Of a DNA stretch of 64,000 nt, positions 17,192 to 26,677 are shown one piece after another. A program made the position numbers and the translations under genes. The notes below the pieces were generated by a model. That model saw only the letters and a list, made by a program, of their open reading frames with translations, was not told the origin of the DNA and searched no databases. Within the stretch, counting starts at the first letter, position 1. Every line of letters starts with the position of its first letter. This stretch comes from Marinobacter sp. SS5-14b. GTDB lineage: Bacteria > Pseudomonadota > Gammaproteobacteria > Pseudomonadales > Oleiphilaceae. The stretch lies in the NCBI RefSeq assembly GCF_030541005.1, contig NZ_JASSVM010000001.1:1-64000 (forward strand), read 5' to 3'.

Positions 17192-17306
17192 GATCGAAAC
17201 TTAGTCAATCACACCTTGGTAAACCCCGTGCTACGCTTGATTCAAATAACGCCTGTGCCCGAGTGAGCCAGGCTCTCCTGAACAACAACAAACAGGGACC
17301 ACCACG

Positions 17307-18800
17307 ATGAAGAAGATTCCCCAGTACATTGCCGGTGAATTCGTTCAGAGCCAGACCCAGAACTGGATCGACGTCACCAATCCCGCCACTAACGAAGTCA
17401 TTGCTCAAGTACCGTGCGCCACGGCTGATGAAATGCGCCTGGCGATCGACAAGGCCGGAGAAGTGTTCAAAAGCTGGAAGGAAACGCCGGTGTCAGACCG
17501 GGCCCGTGTGATGCTGCGTTACCAGGCCCTGCTGAAAGAGCACCACGACGAGATAGCTGAAGTCCTGTCCCAGGAAACCGGCAAGACCTTCGACGATGCT
17601 AAGGGCGATGTCTGGCGTGGCATTGAAGTGGTTGAACACGCCGCCAACGTTGCGTCCATGATGATGGGCGAGACCGTTGAGAACGTTGCCCGCGAAGTGG
17701 ACACCCACTCCTGGATTCAGCCCCTGGGCGTATGCGCCGGTATCACCCCGTTCAACTTCCCGGCGATGATTCCTCTGTGGATGTTCCCCATGGCCATTGC
17801 CTGCGGTAACACCTTTATCCTGAAGCCGTCCGAGCAGGACCCGATGACCCCGATGCGCCTGGCCGAGTTGTTTGAAGAAGCCGGCGCACCCAAGGGCGTG
17901 CTGCAGGTGGTGCATGGTGCCAAAGAGCAGGTGGATACGTTGCTGACCGATCCCGCCATCAAGGCGATTTCTTTTGTGGGCTCAGTGCCGGTTGGTCGTT
18001 ACATCTATGAAACCGGCACCCGCCACATGAAGCGAGTACAGAGCTTCGCCGGCGCCAAGAACCACATGGTGATCATGCCGGATGCCGACAAGCAGCAGGT
18101 AATCAATGCTCTGGTTGGCGCCTCAGTCGGTGCCGCTGGCCAGCGTTGTATGGCGATTTCTGTGGCCGTGTTTGTGGGCGCGGCTCAGGAGTGGATTCCG
18201 GAGTTGAAAGAGGCTATGGCAAAAGTGCGCCCCGGTGCCTGGAACGATTCGGGTGCCAGCTACGGCCCGGTCATCAGCCCGAAAGCCAAGGAGCGTATTG
18301 AAGCTTTGATCGCCACCGGAGAAGCCCAGGGCGCGACCCTGTTGCTGGATGGCCGCAACTGCACGGTCGATGGTCTGCCGGATGGCAACTGGGTAGGGCC
18401 AACGCTGTTCAGCAACGTGACGCGGGAGATGGATATCTACAATGAAGAAATCTTTGGTCCGGTTCTCACCTGTATGAACGCTGATGATCTGGGTGAGGCC
18501 ATTGAGCTGATCAACCAGAGCCCCTATGGCAACGGTACCTCGATCTTCACCAATCACGGTGGCGCAGCCCGCCGATTCCAGCACGAGATTGATGTGGGCC
18601 AGGTGGGTGTGAACATTCCCATTCCGGTGCCCCTGCCGTTCTTCTCGTTCACTGGCTGGAAGGGTTCGTTCTACGGCGATCAGCATGCCTACGGTAAGCA
18701 GGCTGTCCGCTTCTACACCGAAACCAAAACAGTTACCTCGCGCTGGTTCTCAAGTGAGGCCACGTCCTCCGAAGCCAACTTCTCCATTCAGCTGCGCTAA
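17307..18800 (+). CDS. mmsA: methylmalonate-semialdehyde dehydrogenase (CoA-acylating)
   Basis: This is a 497-residue aldehyde dehydrogenase that converts methylmalonate semialdehyde to propionyl-CoA in valine breakdown. Family-specific features are present: the N-terminus [40 protein letters not shown] (where most ALDHs differ), the catalytic Cys281 in [17 protein letters not shown], and the tail [30 protein letters not shown] seen in MmsA. It is the first gene of the valine operon; five genes follow one another with gaps of 14 to 33 bases. A divergent MmsR-like regulator lies upstream. Confidence 0.93.
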   Translation: MKKIPQYIAGEFVQSQTQNWIDVTNPATNEVIAQVPCATADEMRLAIDKAGEVFKSWKETPVSDRARVMLRYQALLKEHHDEIAEVLSQETGKTFDDAKGDVWRGIEVVEHAANVASMMMGETVENVAREVDTHSWIQPLGVCAGITPFNFPAMIPLWMFPMAIACGNTFILKPSEQDPMTPMRLAELFEEAGAPKGVLQVVHGAKEQVDTLLTDPAIKAISFVGSVPVGRYIYETGTRHMKRVQSFAGAKNHMVIMPDADKQQVINALVGASVGAAGQRCMAISVAVFVGAAQEWIPELKEAMAKVRPGAWNDSGASYGPVISPKAKERIEALIATGEAQGATLLLDGRNCTVDGLPDGNWVGPTLFSNVTREMDIYNEEIFGPVLTCMNADDLGEAIELINQSPYGNGTSIFTNHGGAARRFQHEIDVGQVGVNIPIPVPLPFFSFTGWKGSFYGDQHAYGKQAVRFYTETKTVTSRWFSSEATSSEANFSIQLR

Positions 18801-18833
18801 CCGCGCAGCGGCCGGACAAGCAGGAGCCAAGCG

Positions 18834-20000
18834 ATGGACTTTAACCTGACGGAAGACCAGTTGGCGTTCCGGGCTGCGGCCCGGGCTTTCGCAGAAAAAT
18901 CCATGGCGCCCCACGCGGCGCGATGGGATGCCGAACACATCTTCCCGGTTGACGTTATGAAAGCCGCGGGGGAGATGGGCTTCATGGGCATGTATACCCC
19001 GGAAGCCCTGGGTGGCATGGGCCTGTCTCGCATGGATACCTCGGTGATCGTGGAAGAGCTGGCCATGGCCTGCCCCTCCACGGCCGCCTTCATGACGATT
19101 CACAACATGGCCACCTGGATGGTGGCGAGCTTTGGGACTGATGATCTGAAGCAGGCCTTCGTGCCCCGGCTCGCCAGCGGCGAATGGCTGGCGTCCTACT
19201 GCCTGACCGAACCGGGGGCCGGTTCGGATGCGGCCAACCTGCGTACCCGCGCAGTACGGGACGGCGACAGCTATGTGATTAATGGCAGCAAGATGTTCAT
19301 CTCCGGCGCCGGCGCCACCGATATTCTGGTGTTGATGGCCCGGACCGGCGATGCCGACAGTGGGGCCAAAGGAATCTCGACCTTTGTGATTCCGGCCGAT
19401 GCCGAGGGTGTGTCCTACGGCAAGAACGAAGAGAAAATGGGCTGGCACAGCCAGCCAACCCGCCTGGTGACGCTGGAAGACGTGCGCATTCCGGCCACCA
19501 ACCGGGTAGGGCAAGAAGGCGACGGCTTTGCCATTGCCATGAAAGGCCTGGACGGTGGCCGTCTGAACATCGCCACCTGTTCACTCGGCGGCGCCCAGGC
19601 GGCGCTGCTGCGGGCCCGCAATTACCTGCATGAACGCCAGCAATTCGGTAAACCGCTGGCGGCGTTTCAGGCGCTGCAGTTCAAACTGGCGGACATGGCG
19701 ACCAACCTGGTGGCTGCACGCCAGATGGTGCGCCTGGGTGCGTTCAAACTGGACAGCGGTGATCCGGAAGCCACTCTGCATTGTGCCATGGCCAAGCGCT
19801 TCGCCACCGACGCCTGTTTTGAGGTGGTGAACGAAGCCCTTCAGCTGCATGGCGGCTATGGTTATATCCGGGAGTATCCGCTGGAACGCTATGTGCGAGA
19901 CCTTCGAGTACACCAGATCCTGGAAGGTACCAACGAAATCATGCGTCTGATCATTGCCCGCCGGCTGCTGGACGATGGCGTCGCCGAAGCCATCCAGTAA
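18834..20000 (+). CDS. acyl-CoA dehydrogenase, probable isobutyryl-CoA dehydrogenase
   Basis: This is a 388-residue flavin-dependent acyl-CoA dehydrogenase. It starts MDFNLTEDQLAFRAAARAFAEKSMAPHAARWD and contains the FAD/substrate block YCLTEPGAGSDAANLRTRA and the C-terminal GGYGYIREYPLERYVRDLRVHQILEGTNEIMR, which holds the catalytic-base region of this branch. The sequence resembles ACAD8-type enzymes, which oxidise isobutyryl-CoA to methacrylyl-CoA. Its place between mmsA and an enoyl-CoA hydratase fits step two of valine degradation. Substrate assignment is from context. Confidence 0.85.
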   Translation: MDFNLTEDQLAFRAAARAFAEKSMAPHAARWDAEHIFPVDVMKAAGEMGFMGMYTPEALGGMGLSRMDTSVIVEELAMACPSTAAFMTIHNMATWMVASFGTDDLKQAFVPRLASGEWLASYCLTEPGAGSDAANLRTRAVRDGDSYVINGSKMFISGAGATDILVLMARTGDADSGAKGISTFVIPADAEGVSYGKNEEKMGWHSQPTRLVTLEDVRIPATNRVGQEGDGFAIAMKGLDGGRLNIATCSLGGAQAALLRARNYLHERQQFGKPLAAFQALQFKLADMATNLVAARQMVRLGAFKLDSGDPEATLHCAMAKRFATDACFEVVNEALQLHGGYGYIREYPLERYVRDLRVHQILEGTNEIMRLIIARRLLDDGVAEAIQ

Positions 20001-20027
20001 TCGGCCAACGACTTACACAAGGAATCT

Positions 20028-20810
20028 ATGATGAGTGACCTGATTCAACTCGAGAAACGCGACCACATCGCGATCATCACCATTGCCAACCCGCCGGCCA
20101 ACACCTGGACGGCCGACTCTCTGGCGGCTCTGGCCAAGACGGTTGAACAACTCAACCAGGATCGGAATATCTTTGCCCTGGTAGTGACCGGGCAGGGCGA
20201 AAAGTTCTTCTCCGCCGGAGCCGACCTCAAAACCTTTGCCGACGGCGACCGGGCCATGGCCAACGAAATGGCCCAGCGTTTTGGTGAAGCCTTCGCGGCC
20301 CTGACCGCCTTCCGGGGCGTTTCCATTGCCGCGATCAACGGCTACGCCATGGGTGGCGGCCTGGAATGCGCGCTGTCGTGCGACATCCGCGTTGCCGAAG
20401 AGCATGCCCAGATGGCACTGCCGGAAGCCAGTGTCGGCCTGCTGCCATGCGCCGGTGGCACCCAGAACCTGCCCTGGCTGGTGGGTGAAGGCTGGGCCAA
20501 GCGCATGATTCTGTGCGGCGAGCGGGTGGATGCCGCCAAAGCGTTGCAGATCGGCCTGGTGGAGGAGGTTGTTCCCTCCGGCCAGGCTTTGGAAAAAGCG
20601 TTGCAACTGGCGGAGGGCGCCTGCAAACAAAGCCCGTCCTCCATTGCCCGCTGCAAACAGCTGGTGATGAGTGCCCGGGAGGGTCGCAGCCACAGTGATG
20701 GCTGGCGGATGGAGCGGGAGCTGTTCGTAGAACTGTTCCACACCGAGGACCAGAAAGAAGGCGTTAATGCGTTCCTCGACAAGCGCAAACCCGAGTGGAA
20801 GAACCGGTAA
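20028..20810 (+). CDS. enoyl-CoA hydratase, probable methacrylyl-CoA hydratase
   Basis: This is a 260-residue crotonase-fold protein. The oxyanion-hole segments are FFSAGADLKTFADGD near 62-76 and AINGYAMGGGLECALSCDIRVAEEHAQMALPE, the second including the Glu-bearing loop used in hydration. In the valine operon it would convert methacrylyl-CoA to 3-hydroxyisobutyryl-CoA. Two adjacent ATG codons (20028 and 20031) are possible starts behind AAGGAATCT. It follows the acyl-CoA dehydrogenase gene by 27 bases. Confidence 0.85.
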   Translation: MMSDLIQLEKRDHIAIITIANPPANTWTADSLAALAKTVEQLNQDRNIFALVVTGQGEKFFSAGADLKTFADGDRAMANEMAQRFGEAFAALTAFRGVSIAAINGYAMGGGLECALSCDIRVAEEHAQMALPEASVGLLPCAGGTQNLPWLVGEGWAKRMILCGERVDAAKALQIGLVEEVVPSGQALEKALQLAEGACKQSPSSIARCKQLVMSAREGRSHSDGWRMERELFVELFHTEDQKEGVNAFLDKRKPEWKNR

Positions 20811-20824
20811 CAGGCGAGGCAGTT

Positions 20825-21895
20825 ATGAGCGACCAACCGATGGTATTCGAGGAATGGCAGGCGGCCGGCGACAAAGTGATTGCGGTGGCCCGCCTGAACA
20901 CACCCCGCAACCTCAACTCGCTGTCGATGGACATGATCCATCTGCTGAAGCCCCAGCTACAGCGCTGGGCTGACGACCCCAAAGTGTGTGCGGTCTGGCT
21001 GGAAGCCGAAGGCGACAAAGCCTTCTGCGCGGGCGGAGATATTGTCGCCCTGTACCGCAGCATGACCGAGCCCGGCAAACTGGGCGACGGCGAGCATTTT
21101 TTCAGCGAGGAATACGAGCTGGATTATCAGATACACACCTTCCCCAAACCGATCATCTGTTGGGGTAATGGCATTGCCATGGGTGGCGGCATCGGGTTGA
21201 TGGTCGGGGCATCCCACAGGGTAGTCACAGAACACTCCAAACTGGCCATGCCGGAAGTGAGTATCGGACTGTACCCGGATGTCAGTGCCGGCTGGTTTCT
21301 TAACCGTATGCCGGTGCGTGCCGGCCTGTTTCTGGGCCTGACCGGCGCCAGAATGAACGGCGCAGATGCCTTGTTTGTGGGCATGGCGGATCGATTTGTA
21401 AGGCATGACCTCAAGAATGATGTGGTTGAGGCATTGAAAGCGTCGGATTGGCTGGCAGGTAATGCTCATTCGGTTATCTCAAGCGTGCTCCGGCGGTTTG
21501 AGCAACAAAGCCAGGATGCCCTGCCGGACTCGCCCGTGCGCCAGCATCTGGATGACATTAACCGGGCGACCGATGCCGACACGCCGGAGCAAGTGGTCAG
21601 CCAGCTTAAAGAACTGAGCGCCCGTGACGACTGGCTGGGTAAATCCACCAAAGGCATCGGCAATGCCTCGCCCACTTCGCTGGCGCTGATGTGGCAGCAC
21701 TTTTACCGCAGCCGCCACCACAGCCTGAAGCAGGTTTTGGATAACGAACTGGTGATGTCTCATAACTGCCTGAGCAAAGGTGAGTTTGCCGAGGGCATCC
21801 GGGCATTGCTGATTGATAAAGACATGCAGCCCCGCTGGCGCTATGCCTCGCTAGGGCAGATTGAGCCGCAATGGATAGACAGTTTCTTTCGCTGA
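20825..21895 (+). CDS. 3-hydroxyisobutyryl-CoA hydrolase (HIBCH-like)
   Basis: This is a 356-residue member of the crotonase superfamily that is longer than hydratases and matches the HIBYL-CoA hydrolase branch: RNLNSLSMDMIHLL, CAGGDIVALYRSM, GNGIAMGGGIGLMVGASHRVVTEHSKLAMPE and GLYPDVSAGWFLNRMP. These enzymes hydrolyse 3-hydroxyisobutyryl-CoA to the free acid, a step special to valine breakdown. The start is the ATG at 20825, 14 bases after the hydratase stop; the longer frame overlaps that gene. Neighbours on both sides are valine-pathway genes. Confidence 0.88.
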   Translation: MSDQPMVFEEWQAAGDKVIAVARLNTPRNLNSLSMDMIHLLKPQLQRWADDPKVCAVWLEAEGDKAFCAGGDIVALYRSMTEPGKLGDGEHFFSEEYELDYQIHTFPKPIICWGNGIAMGGGIGLMVGASHRVVTEHSKLAMPEVSIGLYPDVSAGWFLNRMPVRAGLFLGLTGARMNGADALFVGMADRFVRHDLKNDVVEALKASDWLAGNAHSVISSVLRRFEQQSQDALPDSPVRQHLDDINRATDADTPEQVVSQLKELSARDDWLGKSTKGIGNASPTSLALMWQHFYRSRHHSLKQVLDNELVMSHNCLSKGEFAEGIRALLIDKDMQPRWRYASLGQIEPQWIDSFFR

Positions 21896-21919
21896 ACGAA
21901 AACAATAAGGGGAACAACG

Positions 21920-22807
21920 ATGGCACGAATCACCTTTATCGGCCTGGGCAACATGGGTGGGCCCATGGCCTCCAACCTGGTCAAGGCCGGCAATGAGGTC
22001 ACGGTGTTTGATCTCTCCAAAACCGCTGTTGACGAACTGGTCGCACAGGGGGCGAAAACCGCCGAGTCTGCCAAGGCGGCAGCGGAAGGCGCTGAATGCG
22101 TGATCACCATGCTGCCCGCGGGCATGCATGTAGAAGCGGTTTATCTGGGTGACGACGGACTGCTGGAGGCGCTGCCAGCCGGCACCCTGGTAATTGACTC
22201 TTCCACCATTGCTCCGGAAACCGCACGCAAGGTGGCAGAAGCGGCCACCGCCAAGCATCTGGAATTCATTGATGCACCCGTCTCCGGCGGTGTGGGCGGG
22301 GCCAAGGCCGGCACCCTGACGTTCATCTGCGGGGGTGAAGAAAGTACCTTCAACAAGGCCAGGCCGATTCTTGAGGGGATGGGCAAGAACATCTTCCACG
22401 CCGGCCCCCATGGCGCCGGGCAGGTGGCGAAAATCTGCAACAACATGCTGCTCGCCATCCTGATGGCCGGCACCAGCGAGGCCCTGGCCCTGGGCGCGAA
22501 AAATGGCCTGGACCCTGCGGTACTGTCGGAAATCATGAAACAGAGCTCCGGTGGTAACTGGGCGCTGAACGTGTATAACCCCTGGCCGGGTGTGATGGAA
22601 GGGGTGCCGGCGTCTCGGGATTACCAGGGCGGGTTTCTTGTTAATCTGATGACCAAGGACCTCGGGCTGGCGTTTGATAATGCGGTGAAGAGTCAGGCGT
22701 CCATTCCCATGGGCTCTTTGGCCCGCAACCTGTTCCAACTGCATGCGGGGCAGGGCAACGGAGAGCTGGATTTTTCAAGCATTCAGCGGCTTTACAAACC
22801 GGATTAA
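21920..22807 (+). CDS. mmsB: 3-hydroxyisobutyrate dehydrogenase
   Basis: This is a 295-residue NAD-dependent beta-hydroxyacid dehydrogenase. The N-terminal dinucleotide motif is FIGLGNMGGPMASNLVKAG; the substrate motif is APVSGGVGGAKAGTLTFICGG near 122-142; the catalytic Lys lies in HGAGQVAKICNNMLL near residue 172. It oxidises 3-hydroxyisobutyrate to methylmalonate semialdehyde, the substrate of MmsA, closing the valine route. It is the last gene of the operon and is followed within ten bases by a terminator hairpin. Confidence 0.92.
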   Translation: MARITFIGLGNMGGPMASNLVKAGNEVTVFDLSKTAVDELVAQGAKTAESAKAAAEGAECVITMLPAGMHVEAVYLGDDGLLEALPAGTLVIDSSTIAPETARKVAEAATAKHLEFIDAPVSGGVGGAKAGTLTFICGGEESTFNKARPILEGMGKNIFHAGPHGAGQVAKICNNMLLAILMAGTSEALALGAKNGLDPAVLSEIMKQSSGGNWALNVYNPWPGVMEGVPASRDYQGGFLVNLMTKDLGLAFDNAVKSQASIPMGSLARNLFQLHAGQGNGELDFSSIQRLYKPD

Positions 22808-22814
22808 TTACAGA

Positions 22815-22839
22815 GGGGTAGCTTGAGCTGCCCCTTTTT
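22815..22839 (+). terminator. rho-independent terminator after the valine operon
   Basis: A stem GGGGTAGC/AGCTGCCCC-type hairpin (22815-22834, including one G-T wobble and a four-base loop) is followed by TTTTTA. It lies eight bases after the mmsB stop on the plus strand and ends the five-gene valine operon. Confidence 0.85.
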
Positions 22840-22851
22840 ATTAGCCTTTAG

Positions 22852-22868
22852 TTTACCTTTACGTAAAG
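22852..22868. promoter_or_regulatory. candidate LiuR-type operator upstream of the acyl-CoA synthetase
   Basis: TTTACCTTTACGTAAAG contains a perfect 12-base palindrome, CTTTACGTAAAG, at 22857-22868. It shares the TTTACGTAAA core with the sites at 56175 and 59785. It lies 66 bases before the acyl-CoA synthetase ATG. The TTTACC at 22852 could serve as a -35 with the palindrome in the spacer, the usual placement for MerR-type regulators. Assignment to LiuR is an inference. Confidence 0.55.
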
Positions 22869-22933
22869 TGAAACGTGTGCTAAACCTTGTCTAAATCTTG
22901 TGCAGCTGAAGACAACAATAACAGGAGTTCACA

Positions 22934-24583
22934 ATGAGCCTTCCGCAATACGCCGAGGTGTACAACAACTTTGATGTGGCCGCTCTGGAAGCGGAGATTC
23001 TGGACGGTCGCCTCGACAGCGGCCTGAACGTGTGCCATGAAATCTGCGACAAGTGGGCCACAGACCCCCAAAAGGTGGCGCTGTACTACGAAACGACCGA
23101 CGGTGGCGACGGTGCGCTTACCTTCGCCGAGCTCAAAGCGGCTTCTGCCAGGTTTGCCAATTACCTTCAAAGCCTGGGCGTGGGCAAGGGCGACCGCGTG
23201 GCGGCCTTGTTGCCAAGAGGGCCGGAGCTGCTGGTCGTGATCGCCGGAACACTTCGCCTGGGCGCGGTCTACCAGCCACTGTTTACAGCTTTTGGTTCTG
23301 GCGCCATTGAATACCGCCTGGAACGGGCCGGCACCAAACTGGTGGTTACCGATCCGGACAACTACCCCAAGCTCACCGAGGTCAATAACTGCCCACCGGT
23401 GTTATGTGTGAATGCCGCTGCGACCGGAGCGGATGTGCCCGATTTCGATCAGACCATGGCGCAGCAGTCTGATCAGTTCGAACCGGCCATGATCACCGGC
23501 AACGATCCATTTCTGCAGATGTTCACCTCCGGCACCGTGGGCAAATCAAAAGGGGTGGCTGTGCCCGCGAAAGCCTTGCTGGCATTCTACGTTTACATGA
23601 AATACGCCATCGACCTGCGTGAAGACGATGTGTTCTGGAACGTGGCCGATCCAGGCTGGGCTTATGGTTTGTATTACGCCGTCACCGGGCCGCTGTTGAT
23701 GGGCCATGCCACCCATTTCAACCCCAACCCGTTCACCCCGGAATCCACCTACGCCATGATCCGCAAATACCGGATCACCAACCTGGCCGCCGCACCCACC
23801 GCCTACCGCTTGCTGAAGGCCAACGACAGTGTGTTGCCGCAAGGCGAGAACCTGGGCCTGCGGGTATGTAGCAGTGCCGGTGAGCCCCTGAATCCAGAGG
23901 TGGTCAACTGGATCAAGCAGCGCCACTTCTGTCCGGTGAAAGATCATTACGGCCAGACCGAAACCGGTATGACCTGCTGTAACTTCCACGGCCTGGAACA
24001 TCCGGTACGACAAGGTGCCATGGGGTACTCCTCCCCCGGCCACAAGGTGGTTGCTCTGAATGAAAAGAACGAAGTCGTGGGCGAAGGTGAAAACGGCCAG
24101 TTGGCGGTCGATATTCAGGCCTCTCCGCTGTTCCATTTTGATGGCTACACCTGGGGCGAGAAAGATCCGTTTGTGAACGGCTATTACCTGACCGGCGATA
24201 TGGTGACCTGCCACGGCGACGGCAGTTTCTCCTTCAGCGGACGAGACGACGACATCATCACCACCGCCGGTTACCGGGTAGGCCCTGCAGATGTGGAAAG
24301 CACACTGCTGGAACACGCAGCGGTGGCAGAATCCGGCGTGGTGGCCAAGCCAGATGAAAAGCGGGGTTCGGTGATCAAGGCTTATGTCGTCATCAAGGCC
24401 GGCCAGGAGCCTGCGGACGATGCCGTGCTCAAAGAGGAGCTCCAGGAGCTGGTTCGCCGCCGTCTGTCGACCCACGCTTACCCTCGGGAAATCGAATTTG
24501 TAGACGAGTTGCCGAAGACCCCCAGCGGCAAGATCCAGCGGTTTGTGCTGCGCAATCGTGCCCAGGAGGAAGCCGGTGCATGA
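22934..24583 (+). CDS. AMP-forming acyl-CoA synthetase (short/medium-chain type)
   Basis: This is a 549-residue ANL-family enzyme that activates a carboxylate to its CoA thioester with ATP. The P-loop-like motif is MFTSGTVGKSKGVAVP near 196-211; the A5 motif is DHYGQTETGMTCCNFHG; the hinge/A8 region is YYLTGDMVTCHGDGSFSFSGRDDDIITTAGYRVGP; the catalytic Lys is in TPSGKIQRFVLR near the C-terminus. The overall pattern resembles ACSM-like or propionyl/butyryl-CoA synthetases. It is coupled by a four-base overlap to a thioesterase and followed by a Liv-type importer. A LiuR-type site lies upstream, suggesting short branched acids as substrates. Confidence 0.85.
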   Translation: MSLPQYAEVYNNFDVAALEAEILDGRLDSGLNVCHEICDKWATDPQKVALYYETTDGGDGALTFAELKAASARFANYLQSLGVGKGDRVAALLPRGPELLVVIAGTLRLGAVYQPLFTAFGSGAIEYRLERAGTKLVVTDPDNYPKLTEVNNCPPVLCVNAAATGADVPDFDQTMAQQSDQFEPAMITGNDPFLQMFTSGTVGKSKGVAVPAKALLAFYVYMKYAIDLREDDVFWNVADPGWAYGLYYAVTGPLLMGHATHFNPNPFTPESTYAMIRKYRITNLAAAPTAYRLLKANDSVLPQGENLGLRVCSSAGEPLNPEVVNWIKQRHFCPVKDHYGQTETGMTCCNFHGLEHPVRQGAMGYSSPGHKVVALNEKNEVVGEGENGQLAVDIQASPLFHFDGYTWGEKDPFVNGYYLTGDMVTCHGDGSFSFSGRDDDIITTAGYRVGPADVESTLLEHAAVAESGVVAKPDEKRGSVIKAYVVIKAGQEPADDAVLKEELQELVRRRLSTHAYPREIEFVDELPKTPSGKIQRFVLRNRAQEEAGA

Positions 24584-24996
24584 AGATTACCTTTGAGGAG
24601 TTGAGCCATTTCCTTGAGGTACAGTTTCCGCAGGGGGCCTCCTACGGCACCCTGCAGAAACTGGGCGATGGCTGGGCCGAAATGAAACTCGACGTGGACG
24701 AAGAGCATCTTCGGCCCGGGGGTACGGTAGCTGGCCCCGCCATGATGGGGCTGGCGGACGTGACCATGTACGCCGCGCTGCTCAGCCGGATTGGCCTGGT
24801 GCCGCTGGCGGTGACTGCCAACCTGAACATTAACTTTCTCAGAAAGCCCGTCGCCCATGCGCCTATTTGGGCCAGGGCGACTATGCTCAAGGTGGGTCGC
24901 ACCATGGGCGTAGGTGAGGTTTTTGTGTATTCCGAAGGTGTGGAAGAGCCGGTCGCACATTCCACCATGACCTATTCCATACCGCCGGAAAAATAA
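24580..24996 (+). CDS. PaaI-type hotdog thioesterase
   Basis: This is a 138-residue single hotdog-fold protein. The central helix and turn, LRPGGTVAGPAMMGLADVTMYAALL near residues 45-65, are the PaaI/YbaW-like signature, where an Asp in the helix (here LADV) activates water for acyl-CoA hydrolysis. LNINFLRKPVAHAPIWARA forms the following beta strands. It overlaps the synthetase gene by four bases, so synthesis of the two opposing activities is coupled, perhaps to recover CoA when acyl-CoA accumulates. Confidence 0.82.
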   Translation: MKITFEELSHFLEVQFPQGASYGTLQKLGDGWAEMKLDVDEEHLRPGGTVAGPAMMGLADVTMYAALLSRIGLVPLAVTANLNINFLRKPVAHAPIWARATMLKVGRTMGVGEVFVYSEGVEEPVAHSTMTYSIPPEK

Positions 24997-25008
24997 CGCA
25001 GTTATTTA

Positions 25009-25030
25009 TTGACGTTTACGTATACGTCAA
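25009..25030. promoter_or_regulatory. candidate LiuR-type operator in the importer promoter
   Basis: A 22-base near-palindrome reads TTGACGTTTACG then TATACGTCAA. Its outer TTGACGT/ACGTCAA arms match exactly, while the centre TTTACGTATA varies from the TTTACGTAAA core. TTGACG at 25009 also makes a fair -35, with TAATCT at 25033 eighteen bases downstream as a possible -10, so the operator would sit in the spacer as expected for MerR-type control. It lies 55 bases before the LivG-like ATG. Confidence 0.6.
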
Positions 25031-25084
25031 TCTAATCTGTAGGCTAATTGAGAAATACAACAATAACAAAAGGTGAAGTGGCTC

Positions 25085-25885
25085 ATGAGTGAACAGTTCG
25101 TTCTCGAGACCCGTAACCTGGTCAAGGAATTCAAAGGATTTGTGGCGGTTGATAACGTCAACCTGCAGATCCGTCAGGGCAATATTCACGCCTTGATCGG
25201 CCCTAATGGTGCCGGCAAGACCACGGTGTTTAACCTGTTGACCAAGTTCCTGAGCCCCACACGGGGCCAGATTCTCTATCAGGGTGAAGACATCACCGCC
25301 CTGAAGTCCGCCGCCATTGCCCGCAAGGGCATCGTTCGCTCTTTCCAGATTTCTGCTGTATTTCCCCATATGACCGCGCTGGAGAATATCCGCGTGGCTC
25401 TGCAAGCCGCAGAGGGCACGTCGTTCAGCTTCTGGAAATCCGGTAACTCCCTGAACAAGCTCAACCAGCGTTGCATGGAACTGCTCGAGTCCGTGGGCCT
25501 GACCGAATTCGCCAATACCACCACCGTTGAACTTGCTTATGGCCGCAAACGGGCGCTGGAACTGGCGACCACTCTGGCGATGGAGCCAAAGCTGTTGCTG
25601 CTGGACGAACCAACCCAGGGCATGGGCTCGGAAGACGTCGACCGGGTGGTGGAACTGGTACGCAAGGCCGCCGAAGGCCGCACCGTGTTGATGGTGGAGC
25701 ACAATCTTAGCGTGGTCAGCAAACTGTGTGATCGCATTACCGTGCTGGCCCAGGGGGCCGTGCTGACGGAGGGCGATTATCAGGAAGTGTCTGCCGACCC
25801 AAGAGTGCGCGAAGTCTATATGGGCAGTGATGGCAGCGGCGAGCGCGGTGGCAGTCCTGCAGAGCAGGCGGAGGCGGCGCAATGA
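25085..25885 (+). CDS. branched-chain-type ABC transporter ATP-binding protein (LivG-like)
   Basis: This is a 266-residue ATPase of the LivG family: Walker A GPNGAGKTT near 39-47, the LivG-type signature ELAYGRKRALELATTLAM and Walker B LLLLDEPTQGM followed by MVEHNLSVV. The ATG at 25085, behind AAAGGTGAAG, is preferred to the GTG at 25073. Its stop overlaps the start of the LivF-like gene by four bases. It is the first gene of a five-gene importer operon lacking nothing: two ATPases, a binding protein and two permeases. Confidence 0.88.
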   Translation: MSEQFVLETRNLVKEFKGFVAVDNVNLQIRQGNIHALIGPNGAGKTTVFNLLTKFLSPTRGQILYQGEDITALKSAAIARKGIVRSFQISAVFPHMTALENIRVALQAAEGTSFSFWKSGNSLNKLNQRCMELLESVGLTEFANTTTVELAYGRKRALELATTLAMEPKLLLLDEPTQGMGSEDVDRVVELVRKAAEGRTVLMVEHNLSVVSKLCDRITVLAQGAVLTEGDYQEVSADPRVREVYMGSDGSGERGGSPAEQAEAAQ

Positions 25886-26604
25886 CCCAGAACTCTCAGA
25901 AAGACTACGAACAGCTTCGGGTGTCTGGGCTGCACGCCTTCTACGGTGAATCGCACATTCTTCACGGCATTGACCTGGTGGTTAAACGGGGCGAACTGGT
26001 CACCCTGCTCGGGCGCAACGGTGCCGGTCGCAGCACCACGCTCAAGGCCATCATGAACATGGTGGGTCGCCGTACCGGCTCCATCATGATCAACGGCGAA
26101 GAAACCATGAAGTGCGCGCCGCATCATATTGCGAGGTTGGGTGTGGGTTATTGCCCCGAACACCGGGGCATTTTTTCTTCACTCAACGTCCAGGAAAACC
26201 TTACGCTGCCGCCCGTGGTACGCAGCGGTGGTATGAGCCTGGAAGAAATCTACAACATGTTTCCCAACCTGTATGAGCGTCGGTTCAGCCAGGGCACCAA
26301 GCTGTCTGGTGGTGAGCAGCAAATGCTGGCCATGGCCCGAATCCTGCGCACCGGTGCCAACATGCTCTTGCTGGATGAAATCACCGAAGGGCTGGCCCCG
26401 GTGATTGTCGAGAAGCTGGGCGAGGTGCTGATGGCTCTGAAAAACAAGGGCCTGACCATCATCCTGGTTGAACAGAATTTCCACTTTGCAGCCCCCCTGG
26501 CTGACCGGCATTACGTGGTTGAGCATGGGCAGATCGTGGAAGAAATCCGCGCCGATGAACTGAGTGCTAAACAATCGGTGCTGGACGGCTATTTGGGGGT
26601 CTGA
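25882..26604 (+). CDS. branched-chain-type ABC transporter ATP-binding protein (LivF-like) with Arg in Walker A
   Basis: This is a 240-residue ATPase of the LivF family with signature LSGGEQQMLAMARIL, Walker B MLLLDEITEGLAP and switch IILVEQNFHFA. Walker A reads GRNGAGRSTT, so the usual phosphate-binding Lys is Arg. I recall the same substitution in a subset of LivF-like proteins, which suggests a tolerated subfamily trait rather than decay. It probably forms a heterodimer with the LivG-like subunit, which keeps the Lys. The two genes overlap by four bases. Confidence 0.87.
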   Translation: MTQNSQKDYEQLRVSGLHAFYGESHILHGIDLVVKRGELVTLLGRNGAGRSTTLKAIMNMVGRRTGSIMINGEETMKCAPHHIARLGVGYCPEHRGIFSSLNVQENLTLPPVVRSGGMSLEEIYNMFPNLYERRFSQGTKLSGGEQQMLAMARILRTGANMLLLDEITEGLAPVIVEKLGEVLMALKNKGLTIILVEQNFHFAAPLADRHYVVEHGQIVEEIRADELSAKQSVLDGYLGV

Positions 26605-26677
26605 TCTCCGGATAGAACGAAAGCAACAAAACCAACAACAACACGAACCAACGCAAGACAGTAGCGGAGATACAACA

